Of a DNA stretch of 12,715 nt, positions 1-7,000 are shown one piece after another; the stretch's first letter is position 1, and each line of letters opens with the position of its first letter. The notes under the pieces were generated by a model that was not told where the DNA came from, ran no database searches, and was given only the letters and a program-made list of their open reading frames with translations. Source of the stretch: Lachnospiraceae bacterium. Lineage in GTDB: Bacteria; Bacillota; Clostridia; Lachnospirales; Lachnospiraceae. The translations under genes were made by a program, and so were the position numbers. Where the stretch lies: positions 1 to 12,715 of the forward strand of contig CAAEEI010000081.1 in the NCBI GenBank assembly GCA_900754855.1, written 5' to 3'.

Positions 1-2031
1 TCTCTGCTGGCGGCAGCCATGGCAGCCTTTTTGTTGCTGCCGGCCTATCTGGGGATTAAAGAAACGACATCCGGTGGGGAGATGGGATTACCGGCCCACG
101 GCTGGCAGACAGGATTTGCCGATTTGCTGACGAGACAGTTTGCCATGACCACACCGATCAGTCACGATAATTTTGACGGGAATGCCAATCTTTATCTGGG
201 CGTTTTTATGGTGTTTGCCGTGACGCTTTATTTATGCAATAAAAAGATCCCGTGGCGGGAAAAAGGAAAAAAGGCGTTGTTGCTGGTATTATTTTATGTA
301 AGTTTCAGCGAAGATATTTTAAACTTTATCTGGCATGGTTTCCATAATCAATTTGGAATCCCCAACCGCTTTTCCTTTTTATTCGGATTTGTCCTGCTGA
401 CCATGCTTTTCGAGGTGTTGGAACATTGGCGGGAAATCAGAAACTGGCAGGTGATTTTAGGATGTTTGCTGGGCAGCGCAATGCTCTATGTCAGCAAAAG
501 GTACGGCGAGGCTCCTCTGGAGGATGAAATTTATGCGGTGGCAGGGATTTTACTGTTGGTGTACGGTCTCATTTTCTTTGTTCTGAGCTTTGACCGGCGC
601 CATGGAAAATATCACCTGGCGATTTTTGGCATTGTGGCCATGGCAGAGATTGGCACGACGGCGGCTCTGGGTTTTTCACATAACGGGCAAATCAATGTAC
701 CGAAGTTTTTCTCCGGAACAAAAGATATGGAACAGGCAGTGGAAGCCTTGGAGGATGGCACCTTTTATCGAAGCGAGCTGGCCGATGCCAGAATGGTGGA
801 TGAAAATGCCTGGTATACGCTCAATGGCGTGGGATTATTCGGTTCCACGGCCAATGGAAATATGGTTGCCATGATGGATTCCCTTGGATTTTATACCGGT
901 TGTAATGAATATCTTTATCAAGGAGGGACACCGCTGACCAATCTTCTGCTGGGGCTAAAATATATTTATTTTCATCCGGAAGATGTGATGCATACGAATT
1001 TTATCTATAAGGATACATTTGGCGATTTTGATGTCTATGAAAATCCGGTGCAGAAACTGTCCATAGGATATATGATCGATGACAGCGTCAGAGACTGGTA
1101 TTATGAAAGCGCCTATCCGTTCCGGGTGCAAAATGAACTGGGGACGCTGGGATTCGGCGTATCGGAACTTTTTGAAGGGATTACGATTTCTGATCCGGAA
1201 ACCACCGGGTGCACGGCGTCACGCACCAATGACGGGGAATATTATTTTGAATATCAAAAGGAACAAAACAATCACATGATTTTCACGCTCCCCATAGACC
1301 AGACCATGGAACATCTTCACCTTTATTATGACGGAACACAGGTGGAACATGCAGAAATTATGGTGGATAATCAAATGGTAAAACAGGGAGATCTGGATGG
1401 TTTCATTTTATCCATAGGAAGGGTGGAGGAAGGAAGTACAGTGACGGTTCGTTTTAAGCTGAAAGGGGAAACGCCGACGGGCTATGTTCGTCTCTCGGCA
1501 GCAGATTTTCAGACAGAGCCGTTTAATAAACTGGTACAGAGAATGGAACAGCGATCCATGAATATGGAGGAAGTGGATTCGCGGCATATTTCCGGAACCG
1601 TGACAGCCGCGCAGGAACAGACGCTGTTTCTTTCCGTTCCATATGATAAAGGATGGAAAGCCGTTGTGGATGGAAAACCAGTCAAAACCGATAAAATCGG
1701 CGACGCCTTTTTGGCTGTTCCCTTGGAAGAAGGCGAACATCACGTTGTCTTAACCTTTACTCCGGCCGGGTTTGCCCTGGGGGGAAAAATCTCTTTGGGC
1801 GCCATAATTCTTTTTGTGGGAATATGCGTCTCCTTTCCATCTGTTCGTAGAAAACGGGAAGAAAAAGAAGAGAGAGAACGAAGAAAATGGCAGGAAAATT
1901 TCTTGCCGGATTCGGGATTTCATGACCGAAAAAATGAGGAAATCACCGAAGATGAAGAAACGGGAGAATTATGTTATAGTAGCGGCAATGGAAAAAGAAA
2001 AGAACCGAAGGATGATACAGGAGGAAAATAG
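1..2031 (+). CDS. YfhO family membrane protein, 5' end truncated by the window edge
   Basis: The reading frame is open from base 1, so this is the C-terminal 676 residues of a protein usually about 850-900 long; the ATG at 19 is internal. Several membrane helices are seen in the first 230 residues, including one around the FSFLFGFVLLTMLF stretch. A large non-membrane domain of about 370 residues follows, then a last helix (about residues 597-615, GAIILFVGICVSF) and a highly charged Lys/Glu-rich cytoplasmic tail. The segment before the last helix (VPYDKGWKAVVDGKPV, then EEGEHHVVLTFTP) is the typical YfhO C-terminal signature. YfhO proteins are GT-C-like membrane proteins; the Bacillus subtilis member is linked to glycosylation of lipoteichoic acid outside the membrane. 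A similar envelope role is inferred here. The next gene starts 1 base after the stop, suggesting co-transcription. The family call is firm; the substrate is unknown. Confidence 0.88.
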   Translation, partial: SLLAAAMAAFLLLPAYLGIKETTSGGEMGLPAHGWQTGFADLLTRQFAMTTPISHDNFDGNANLYLGVFMVFAVTLYLCNKKIPWREKGKKALLLVLFYVSFSEDILNFIWHGFHNQFGIPNRFSFLFGFVLLTMLFEVLEHWREIRNWQVILGCLLGSAMLYVSKRYGEAPLEDEIYAVAGILLLVYGLIFFVLSFDRRHGKYHLAIFGIVAMAEIGTTAALGFSHNGQINVPKFFSGTKDMEQAVEALEDGTFYRSELADARMVDENAWYTLNGVGLFGSTANGNMVAMMDSLGFYTGCNEYLYQGGTPLTNLLLGLKYIYFHPEDVMHTNFIYKDTFGDFDVYENPVQKLSIGYMIDDSVRDWYYESAYPFRVQNELGTLGFGVSELFEGITISDPETTGCTASRTNDGEYYFEYQKEQNNHMIFTLPIDQTMEHLHLYYDGTQVEHAEIMVDNQMVKQGDLDGFILSIGRVEEGSTVTVRFKLKGETPTGYVRLSAADFQTEPFNKLVQRMEQRSMNMEEVDSRHISGTVTAAQEQTLFLSVPYDKGWKAVVDGKPVKTDKIGDAFLAVPLEEGEHHVVLTFTPAGFALGGKISLGAIILFVGICVSFPSVRRKREEKEERERRKWQENFLPDSGFHDRKNEEITEDEETGELCYSSGNGKRKEPKDDTGGK
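1952..1980 (+). promoter_or_regulatory. Possible internal extended -10 promoter ahead of the DUF1002 gene
   Basis: Within the end of the yfhO-like gene, TATAGT at 1975-1980 is preceded by TG one base upstream, giving an extended -10 element. The -35 position 17 bases upstream (ATGAAG, 1952-1957) matches TTGACA at only three of six bases. If used, it would give a leader of about 45 bases for the DUF1002 gene. It could equally be chance in AT-rich coding sequence. Confidence 0.22.
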
Positions 2032-2032
2032 A

Positions 2033-2902
2033 ATGAGAAAAAAAATAATGACGTTCTCTTTGCTGGCCATTACAGGAATGATGCTCTGCCCGACAGGCGT
2101 TCAGGCAGACAGTGTGGAAAAACCATACTTATCTCTGGGAGCAGATTTGAATAAAAAAGAAAAAGAAGAAGTTTTTCGTCTTCTGGATGTAGAGGAAAAA
2201 AATCTGGATGATTACATGGTGGTGGAAATCACAAATAAGGATGAACATAAATATCTGGATGATTATCTGAGCGCTTCTGTCATTGGAAGCCGGGCGCTTT
2301 CTTCGGTATTGATTAAAAAAACCGGAAAAGGCAAAGGCATCGATGTGACGACGAAAAATATTACTTATTGTACAGAAGGGATGTATGAAAATGCGCTGAC
2401 CACCGCCGGTGTTTCTGACGCAGATGTGGTCGTGGCCGGCCCATTCAACATTACGGGAACAGCAGCCCTTGTGGGGGCAATGAATGCCTATGAAGATATG
2501 ACCGGAGAAAACATTACAGAAGAAAGTAAAGATGCGGCGACCAATGAGCTGGTAGTCACCAGCGAACTGGCAGATATTTTGCAGGATTCCGAAAAAGCAG
2601 AACAATTTCTGGCCTACATTAAAGAAGAAATCGTGTCTGCCGATATTCAGAATATCGAAGAAATCAATCAGATTATCATCAACTGCGCCGATAAATTCCA
2701 GATTGAGCTGACAGAAGAACAGCGGCAGCAGATTGCCGAACTGATGGAAAAAATCAGCAGCCTCGATTTAAATGTCAATGAATTAAAGGAGCAGGCAGCA
2801 AACATTTACAATGAACTGAGCAAATTAAATCTGAATACAGAAGGCTTCTTTGCGCAGATTAAGGCCTTTTTCATGCGGATACTGGATGCATTGGGACTTT
2901 AA
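2033..2902 (+). CDS. Secreted DUF1002 family protein
   Basis: This 289-residue protein begins at the ATG preceded by AGGAGG (2019-2024) with 8 bases of spacing; the open frame extends upstream to 1814 but only in the shadow of the yfhO-like gene. Residues 1-25 form a signal peptide: MRKK, a hydrophobic core, then a GVQA cleavage site. The mature protein opens with SLGADL (34-39) followed by a Lys/Glu stretch, as DUF1002 proteins do. It also has GSRALSS (85-91) and GPFNITGTAALVGAM (136-150), corresponding to the conserved central DUF1002 block. The C-terminal half is helical and rich in Glu, Gln and Ile, with a short amphipathic end. B. subtilis YpuA belongs to this family; its role is unknown. 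It follows the yfhO-like stop by 1 base and precedes vanZ by 21, consistent with an envelope operon. The function is not predicted beyond extracytoplasmic location. Confidence 0.88.
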   Translation: MRKKIMTFSLLAITGMMLCPTGVQADSVEKPYLSLGADLNKKEKEEVFRLLDVEEKNLDDYMVVEITNKDEHKYLDDYLSASVIGSRALSSVLIKKTGKGKGIDVTTKNITYCTEGMYENALTTAGVSDADVVVAGPFNITGTAALVGAMNAYEDMTGENITEESKDAATNELVVTSELADILQDSEKAEQFLAYIKEEIVSADIQNIEEINQIIINCADKFQIELTEEQRQQIAELMEKISSLDLNVNELKEQAANIYNELSKLNLNTEGFFAQIKAFFMRILDALGL

Positions 2903-2923
2903 AAGAAATGACTGAAAAGAAAG

Positions 2924-3517
2924 ATGTCTACTATACGTTTTTTAGGAATAGAAACCTTAGCGGCAGCTCTGATTTTACTGCCCATTATGGCTGTTCTGGG
3001 GAAAATTTACTTTCAAAATGGAAAACGAACATGGGGAGCAGTCTTGTTTGTTTTGTATTTATCGGCGGTTTATGCCATCGTTGGATTACCGGTGGTTGAT
3101 TATTGCCGCATACATCTGTCGGTGAATCTGATACCATTGGTCAATATGGCGGAAGATTTTCGTAATGCCATGCTAAATATTTTACTGTTCGTTCCGCTGG
3201 GATTTTTTCTTCCCATTTTATGGGAGCAATTTAGAAAAATCAGGAAAACGTTGGGATTTGGTTTGTGTATGACCCTGACGATCGAAATTCTTCAGGTTTT
3301 TACCTTCCGGGCAACAGACGTCAACGATCTGCTGACCAATCTGGCCGGTACGCTTATTGGTTATGCTCTGGCTATGGCAGGGATAAAGAAGCTGCCCGTA
3401 TCTGTTCCAGAGGCAAAAAGGAAAACCGAACCATATTTTCTGTGTATACTTGTTTTTCTGGTCATGTTTTTTATCCAGCCATTCCTTGCTCGAAAATTAT
3501 GGGAAATGGTATTGTGA
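2924..3517 (+). CDS. VanZ family membrane protein
   Basis: The protein has 197 residues and four to five predicted membrane helices: residues 8-27, 38-58, about 82-100, about 110-125 and 175-190. Family signatures are NLIPL (68-72), NILLFVPLGFFLP (85-97), TIEILQVFTFRATDVNDLLTN with its acidic and Gln/Arg residues, and the glycine-rich NLAGTLIGY at the end of the core. VanZ-like proteins are linked to low-level teicoplanin resistance in some bacteria, but most have no known substrate, so this should not be read as a resistance gene. The ATG at 2924 is chosen over another frame starting at 2908 because only this frame gives VanZ motifs. The ribosome binding site is weak (GAAAAG), so translation may depend on the upstream DUF1002 gene, 21 bases away. 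Confidence 0.87.
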   Translation: MSTIRFLGIETLAAALILLPIMAVLGKIYFQNGKRTWGAVLFVLYLSAVYAIVGLPVVDYCRIHLSVNLIPLVNMAEDFRNAMLNILLFVPLGFFLPILWEQFRKIRKTLGFGLCMTLTIEILQVFTFRATDVNDLLTNLAGTLIGYALAMAGIKKLPVSVPEAKRKTEPYFLCILVFLVMFFIQPFLARKLWEMVL

Positions 3518-3591
3518 CAGAAAATAAGAGTATTTATTGTAAAAAAGTTCCCAGCTGTTTTGTAAGTGCATAGGAAGATCATGAAGCAGAT
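3518..3591. other. Convergent gap between vanZ and bofA without a clear terminator
   Basis: These 74 bases separate two genes that point at each other. They are AT-rich. The only hairpin I can see is AATAA/TTATT with a 6-base loop around 3525-3541, too weak to be an intrinsic terminator. There is no GC stem followed by a T-run on either strand, so the two transcripts may overlap at their 3' ends. Confidence 0.4.
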
Positions 3592-3867
3592 TCAGAGAAA
3601 GAAACGAAAAAGATTAATGCCATAGGCAAGAATAGCCCCGGGGATACCCAGAAAAGCAGAAAGAGCAATGGTGATGGGATTAATCCCAAGGCCGGTGGAA
3701 AATCCACGGGAGGAACAAACGAGATTAAAAAAATAAATATAGGCAAGACCTGCAGCGCTGCGGCCGATTATGGTAAACAGCGCCGCGGGTCTTTTTTTTA
3801 AGTAAGCAGCCAGATAGAGCAAAAAAGCCACAAGAGGAATGAGGATAATTAATTGATTATCGGTCAC
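3592..3867 (-). CDS. bofA: BofA-like inhibitor of pro-sigma-K processing
   Basis: The C-terminal half carries the BofA signature: GLGINPITIALSAFLGIPG and then a hydrophobic GAILAYGINLF segment, preceded by a membrane helix near the N terminus (LIILIPLVAFLLYLAAYL). In B. subtilis BofA sits in the forespore outer membrane with SpoIVFA and holds the SpoIVFB protease inactive, delaying sigma-K activation in the mother cell. The open frame extends to an ATG at 4011. The GTG at 3865-3867 is preferred: it gives 91 residues, close to the 87 of B. subtilis BofA, and has GGAG at 3878-3881 with 10 bases of spacing. The longer version would add 48 unrelated residues read through the promoter region. The gene stands alone, convergent with vanZ and divergent from the pilus operon, rather than in the usual dnaX-recR-bofA cluster. 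The call is good; activity is inferred. Confidence 0.82.
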   Translation of the reverse strand: MTDNQLIILIPLVAFLLYLAAYLKKRPAALFTIIGRSAAGLAYIYFFNLVCSSRGFSTGLGINPITIALSAFLGIPGAILAYGINLFRFFL

Positions 3868-3903
3868 GAAAAATATTCTCCAGATCTTGGTACAGGTTAC
3901 TAT

Positions 3904-3932
3904 AGTGTATGTGCACCGGTCTGGAAATAGAC
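3904..3932 (-). promoter_or_regulatory. Putative sigma-E-type promoter of bofA
   Basis: On the minus strand CATACACT (3911 to 3904) matches the Bacillus mother-cell sigma-E -10 consensus CATACA-T. Fourteen bases upstream GTCTATT (3932 to 3926) agrees with five of seven positions of the -35 consensus (KMATATT). Transcription would start near 3897, leaving about 30 bases before the GTG, with the GGAG ribosome binding site inside. BofA in B. subtilis is made under sigma-E, so motif and gene agree. The -35 element overlaps an inverted repeat. A TATAGT next to it could instead be a sigma-A -10. Confidence 0.5.
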
Positions 3933-3934
3933 CG
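3917..3934. repeat. Perfect 6-bp inverted repeat between the divergent promoters
   Basis: CGGTCT (3917-3922) and AGACCG (3929-3934) are exact inverted copies with a 6-base spacer. No T-run follows on either strand, so it is not an intrinsic terminator. It lies over the -35 of the putative bofA promoter and about 40 bases upstream of the pilus promoter -35, a position suited to a dimeric regulator. It may also be chance, since the arms are short. Confidence 0.4.
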
Positions 3935-3974
3935 AAAAGAGATGGAAAAAAATAGAAAAAATGTAAAATAATCA

Positions 3975-4003
3975 TAGACAAAAACAAAAAGGTGTGATAT
4001 AGT
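3975..4003 (+). promoter_or_regulatory. Sigma-A-type promoter of the Tad pilus operon
   Basis: TAGACA (3975-3980) and TATAGT (3998-4003) each differ from the sigma-A consensus at one base and are separated by exactly 17 bases. TG stands one base before the -10, making it extended. The spacer and upstream DNA are A-rich, as in many strong Gram-positive promoters. Transcription would start near 4010. This is the only good rightward promoter seen before the packed pilus gene block. Confidence 0.68.
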
Positions 4004-4009
4004 AAATTC

Positions 4010-4169
4010 ACGATAACAATAATAAAGATAAATAAAACAAGGGACAGGAGAAGAAAACAGAGAAGATAAAATCAGGAGAACATGAAGGAAACCCCGGAGA
4101 TAAAAGATAGCAACTGAGCGTACGCAGGAGAAGGAAAGGAAAGAGGAAAAAGGCAGAAGGGGGAAGAAG
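4010..4169 (+). other. Purine-rich untranslated leader of the pilus operon
   Basis: About 160 bases lie between the predicted start of transcription and the first pilus gene. The plus strand is overwhelmingly A and G and shows no strong hairpin and no riboswitch pattern I recognise; I looked for cyclic-di-GMP-I and -II features and did not find them. AGGAG occurs three times (4046-4050, 4074-4078, 4126-4130) before the true ribosome binding site (AGGGGG just upstream of 4170). An 11-codon ATG frame at 4082-4117 follows the second AGGAG with only 3 bases of spacing. Confidence 0.45.
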
Positions 4170-5066
4170 ATGATTACCATGGTGATTGGAGAGGAAGGGG
4201 AATATGCTCTTCGTCTGCGAAAATATCTGGAAGAATACTGGCGGGGGCCTAAACGTATTCTGATTTTTACCAGTGTGGAAGCGTTTCTCCATGCAGAAGA
4301 AAAAGGCGATTGTTATCTGTTAGGGGAACAGTTTTTTGCACAATTACAGGCAGCAGATGCGCATAAGCCGGAAATAAACGAAGAGAATCTTCTGGTGTTA
4401 TCTGACCGGGAAAAGGAGGGATGGCATTGCCGGTATCATTCTCCATCGGAGCTGTTGGCGCTGTTAGAGGAAAAGAGCCGGCTGTTTGGGGAGGAAGTTC
4501 GGCTGCATAAGGAGAAGGGGACGCTGACCATGCTCTATTCTCCGGTTTATGATCAGGATCTTCTGTCAATCGCCATGACATTTTTGAATCCAGGTGATTT
4601 ATTTCTTGATATGGAAGATATTGGAGAAGTAAAGGGTCCGGGAGAAGGGACGCAGCAGGAAGGGAATATGGAGGATTTATGTTATTACATTAATTTGAGG
4701 GAGAAGACGATCCTCCGAAAAATAAAGGAGATGCGCAGACAACAGGAGGAGGTATATGTGATTGATGCGCCGCCGGCATATCTTTCCTTTTTGGAGATTG
4801 GGAAGGAAGATTATCAGTGGTTTTTTCAACAGCTTCGCCAGTCCGGAGAATATGGAGAAATCTGTCTGGGAGTAGGCAGCGGTGTGTTTGCGCATCTGTA
4901 TCCGTTGGGGATTGCTGACCGGCTGATTTTGCTGGATACGAGAAAAAATAAAAAGCAACATGCCTTTTGTCACTGTTTGGAACAGGCGCTCCAAAAAGAG
5001 GAGACATTTCGAACAGGGCAGTTTAAGCGGGTATACAGAGAGGATGTTTTTCTTGAAAAAATTTGA
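4170..5066 (+). CDS. TadZ/CpaE-like pilus assembly protein with degenerate ATPase motifs
   Basis: First gene of the pilus operon, 298 residues, with AGGGGG seven bases before the ATG. Residues 1-105 look like an atypical receiver domain (RILIFTSVEAFL, LLVLSD). Residues 115-295 follow the MinD/ParA-like TadZ plan. The strand-loop that should hold the P-loop reads LTMLYSPVYDQDLLSIAM (119-136): the YSPV start is kept but the GKT/S of Walker A is lost. The usual acidic Walker B strand is replaced by EICLGVGSGVF (230-240). The D214-Y-Q-W217 stretch and the later ADRLILLDT (249-257) match conserved TadZ positions. TadZ proteins help place the Tad machine in the cell, often at a pole. It lies directly upstream of cpaF and overlaps it by 23 bases. 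The assignment rests on order and fold pattern, so it is less certain than the ATPase next door. Confidence 0.68.
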   Translation: MITMVIGEEGEYALRLRKYLEEYWRGPKRILIFTSVEAFLHAEEKGDCYLLGEQFFAQLQAADAHKPEINEENLLVLSDREKEGWHCRYHSPSELLALLEEKSRLFGEEVRLHKEKGTLTMLYSPVYDQDLLSIAMTFLNPGDLFLDMEDIGEVKGPGEGTQQEGNMEDLCYYINLREKTILRKIKEMRRQQEEVYVIDAPPAYLSFLEIGKEDYQWFFQQLRQSGEYGEICLGVGSGVFAHLYPLGIADRLILLDTRKNKKQHAFCHCLEQALQKEETFRTGQFKRVYREDVFLEKI

Positions 5067-6294
5067 TAAAAGCATACTTCGCCATGAGATTTTACATCAG
5101 ATGGAGGACTGTTCTCCGACTACCGATGAAGAGGTATACCGGGTCATCGATCAGGTGATTTTGCGGGAAGGGCACAGTCAGTATGGAACGTTGACGGAAA
5201 AAAAGGATCTGCGTCAGCAGTTGTTTTACGCAATACGGGGATTTGATGTTTTAGAAAATTATCTTAGGGATGACAGTGTAACGGAGATTATGGTGGTAGG
5301 TGCGTCAAAAATCTTTATTGAGCAAAACGGACAGTTGAAAAAGACAGAGACAACATTTTCGGATAACGAGGAAGTATATCGACTGATTGATCAGATGATT
5401 GCGCCGCTAAACCGTATGGTCAATGAATCTGTACCGATGGTGGACGGGCGGCTGCCGGATGGATCCCGCGTACATGTAGTGATTCCTCCGGTTTCGCTGG
5501 AAGGACCGGTGATTACGATTCGCAAGTTTCAAAAGGGCGGAATGACAATGGAGCGTCTGATTGCCTGTGATGAGTTTCCCGCCGGACTGGCAGCGGTTTT
5601 GGCCTGTCTGGTCAAAAGCAGATACAGTATTTTGATCAGTGGCGCGACCAATTCGGGAAAGTCTTCTTTACTTAATGCGCTGGCGGAATATATCGAAACG
5701 GATGAAAGGATCATTACCATTGAAGATTCTGCGGAATTACAGTTGACTCATGTGGATAATCTGGTGCGTCTGGAGACCCGTAATGCCAATACGGAAGGGT
5801 TAAACGAGATTACCATGAAGGATCTGATCAAAGCCAGTCTGCGTATGCGGCCCAGCCGGATTATTGTGGGAGAGGTGAGAGGGGAAGAAGCTGTGTCCAT
5901 GTTACAGGCTTTATCGACGGGACACAGGGGCTCTTTCAGTTCCATCCATGGAAATTCGTGCAGGGATGCTCTTCGGCGTTTGGAAACGATGGTGCTGATG
6001 GGGATGGATATTCCGCTTTTGGCTGTTCAGGGCCTGATTGCCTCTTCTGTGGATATTTTGATTCATCTAAGCAGGCTGCCTTCAGGAAAAAGGAAAATTA
6101 CGGAAATATATGAGCTGCTGGATTTTCATGAGCAGGATTATCGTCTGAATCCACTTTTTCTGTATCAGGAAAAGAGAGGGGAAGAAGGAAGGCTGGAAGT
6201 GCATAAACCGTTGATTCAGATGGAGGCTCTTTCACATTACGGGCAAAGAGAAAATTACCAGAAGGCCATGGAGGGACTGTATGCGCAAAGATGA
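5044..6294 (+). CDS. cpaF: CpaF/TadA family pilus secretion ATPase
   Basis: This 416-residue type II/IV secretion ATPase has all catalytic motifs: Walker A GATNSGKS (200-207, K206), an Asp-box-like ITIEDSAEL downstream, Walker B IIVGEVRGEEA (273-283, E277), and a His box TGHRGSFSSIHGN with H294 and H302. The N-terminal domain (about 1-150) with its AITEIMVVG-like segment and GSRVHVV is typical of CpaF. It forms a hexamer on the inner face of the membrane and powers pilin extrusion through TadB/TadC. The open frame reaches back to 4960, but that part overlaps the TadZ-like gene. The ATG at 5044 is used here. A TTG at 5053, 9 bases after GAGG, has the better ribosome binding site and may be the true start. 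The 3' end overlaps tadB by 14 bases. Confidence 0.95.
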   Translation: MFFLKKFDKSILRHEILHQMEDCSPTTDEEVYRVIDQVILREGHSQYGTLTEKKDLRQQLFYAIRGFDVLENYLRDDSVTEIMVVGASKIFIEQNGQLKKTETTFSDNEEVYRLIDQMIAPLNRMVNESVPMVDGRLPDGSRVHVVIPPVSLEGPVITIRKFQKGGMTMERLIACDEFPAGLAAVLACLVKSRYSILISGATNSGKSSLLNALAEYIETDERIITIEDSAELQLTHVDNLVRLETRNANTEGLNEITMKDLIKASLRMRPSRIIVGEVRGEEAVSMLQALSTGHRGSFSSIHGNSCRDALRRLETMVLMGMDIPLLAVQGLIASSVDILIHLSRLPSGKRKITEIYELLDFHEQDYRLNPLFLYQEKRGEEGRLEVHKPLIQMEALSHYGQRENYQKAMEGLYAQR

Positions 6295-7000
6295 TCTGTG
6301 GAGGACGATTATTTTCGGGGAGATCATGGTTTTTGTTCTGGCCTGGCTCTGCTATGATCATGCACTGTGGGCGCTGCCTTTACAGCTTCTTCTTTTTCCT
6401 GTTTATACAGTCATAAAGAAAAAAAGCAGACAATACAGAAAGAAACAGTATACACAGGGCTTTCGGGAATTACTGCAATCTTTGCTGACTTCTCTTCAGG
6501 CGGGGTATTCGCTGGAAAATGCCTGCGGTATTTCATTGCAGGAGATTCGTCAGCTGTATCCCTCGGCCGGAAATCCAACGGTGGTACAATTGGAGAAAAT
6601 TGTCCGTGGCATACGCCTTCATGCTTCTATAGAACAGTTATTTATGGCATATGCCAGGGAAACGGAGGTGGAAGAGATCTATGAATTTTCAGTTATCCTG
6701 CATATTGTCAGAACCACCGGAGGGAATATGGTAGAAACCTTAAAAAATGCGATGGAACATCTGCAGGGGAAAATGGAAGTGGCAGAAGAGTTACAGGTGA
6801 ATCTGAGTGGGAGATTGCTGGAAAAAAATATTATGTTGGTGATGCCGTTTGGTATATGGCTGTATCTGCGTTGTGCCAATCCTGAATATATGGAAAGTCT
6901 TTATGGTTCTCTTCCGGGGAATATGATGGCAACAGGGATGATTGTGTTGACAATGGTCTGTTTTTTCTGGACGGAAAGGATTATGGATATTGAGTTATAG
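6281..7000 (+). CDS. tadB: TadB-like pilus platform protein (T2SSF domain)
   Basis: The protein has 239 residues: two adjacent N-terminal helices (about 9-24 and 29-46), a basic linker (KKKSRQYRKKQ), a cytoplasmic GspF-type domain (about 60-180) with LLTSLQAGYSLENA and TTGGNMVETLKN, and two C-terminal helices (184-197 and 214-231). TadB and TadC together form the membrane platform turned by the CpaF ATPase. The repeated pattern of a helical bundle with a conserved GG (147-148) supports the T2SSF family. It is shorter than many TadB proteins because the N-terminal part is trimmed. The ATG lies inside the end of cpaF (14-base overlap), and the gene overlaps the tadC-like gene by 11 bases, so translation of all three is probably coupled. 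Confidence 0.87.
   Translation: MRKDDLWRTIIFGEIMVFVLAWLCYDHALWALPLQLLLFPVYTVIKKKSRQYRKKQYTQGFRELLQSLLTSLQAGYSLENACGISLQEIRQLYPSAGNPTVVQLEKIVRGIRLHASIEQLFMAYARETEVEEIYEFSVILHIVRTTGGNMVETLKNAMEHLQGKMEVAEELQVNLSGRLLEKNIMLVMPFGIWLYLRCANPEYMESLYGSLPGNMMATGMIVLTMVCFFWTERIMDIEL

Noticed and set aside
2641..2657. Perfect inverted repeat CGATATT/AATATCG with a 3-base loop
   Set aside because: It lies in the middle of the DUF1002 coding sequence, is AT-rich and has no T-run, so it is most simply coding coincidence.
2908..3099. 63-residue frame overlapping the start of vanZ
   Set aside because: No family resemblance and no ribosome binding site; the other frame gives clear VanZ motifs.
3592..4011. Longer 139-residue version of BofA from the ATG at 4011
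   Set aside because: The extra 48 residues overlap the predicted promoters of both divergent genes and do not resemble BofA; the GTG form matches the family length.
4082..4117. Eleven-codon leader peptide frame after AGGAG
   Set aside because: Spacing of only 3 bases and no regulatory codon run or hairpin; kept only as a note within the leader.
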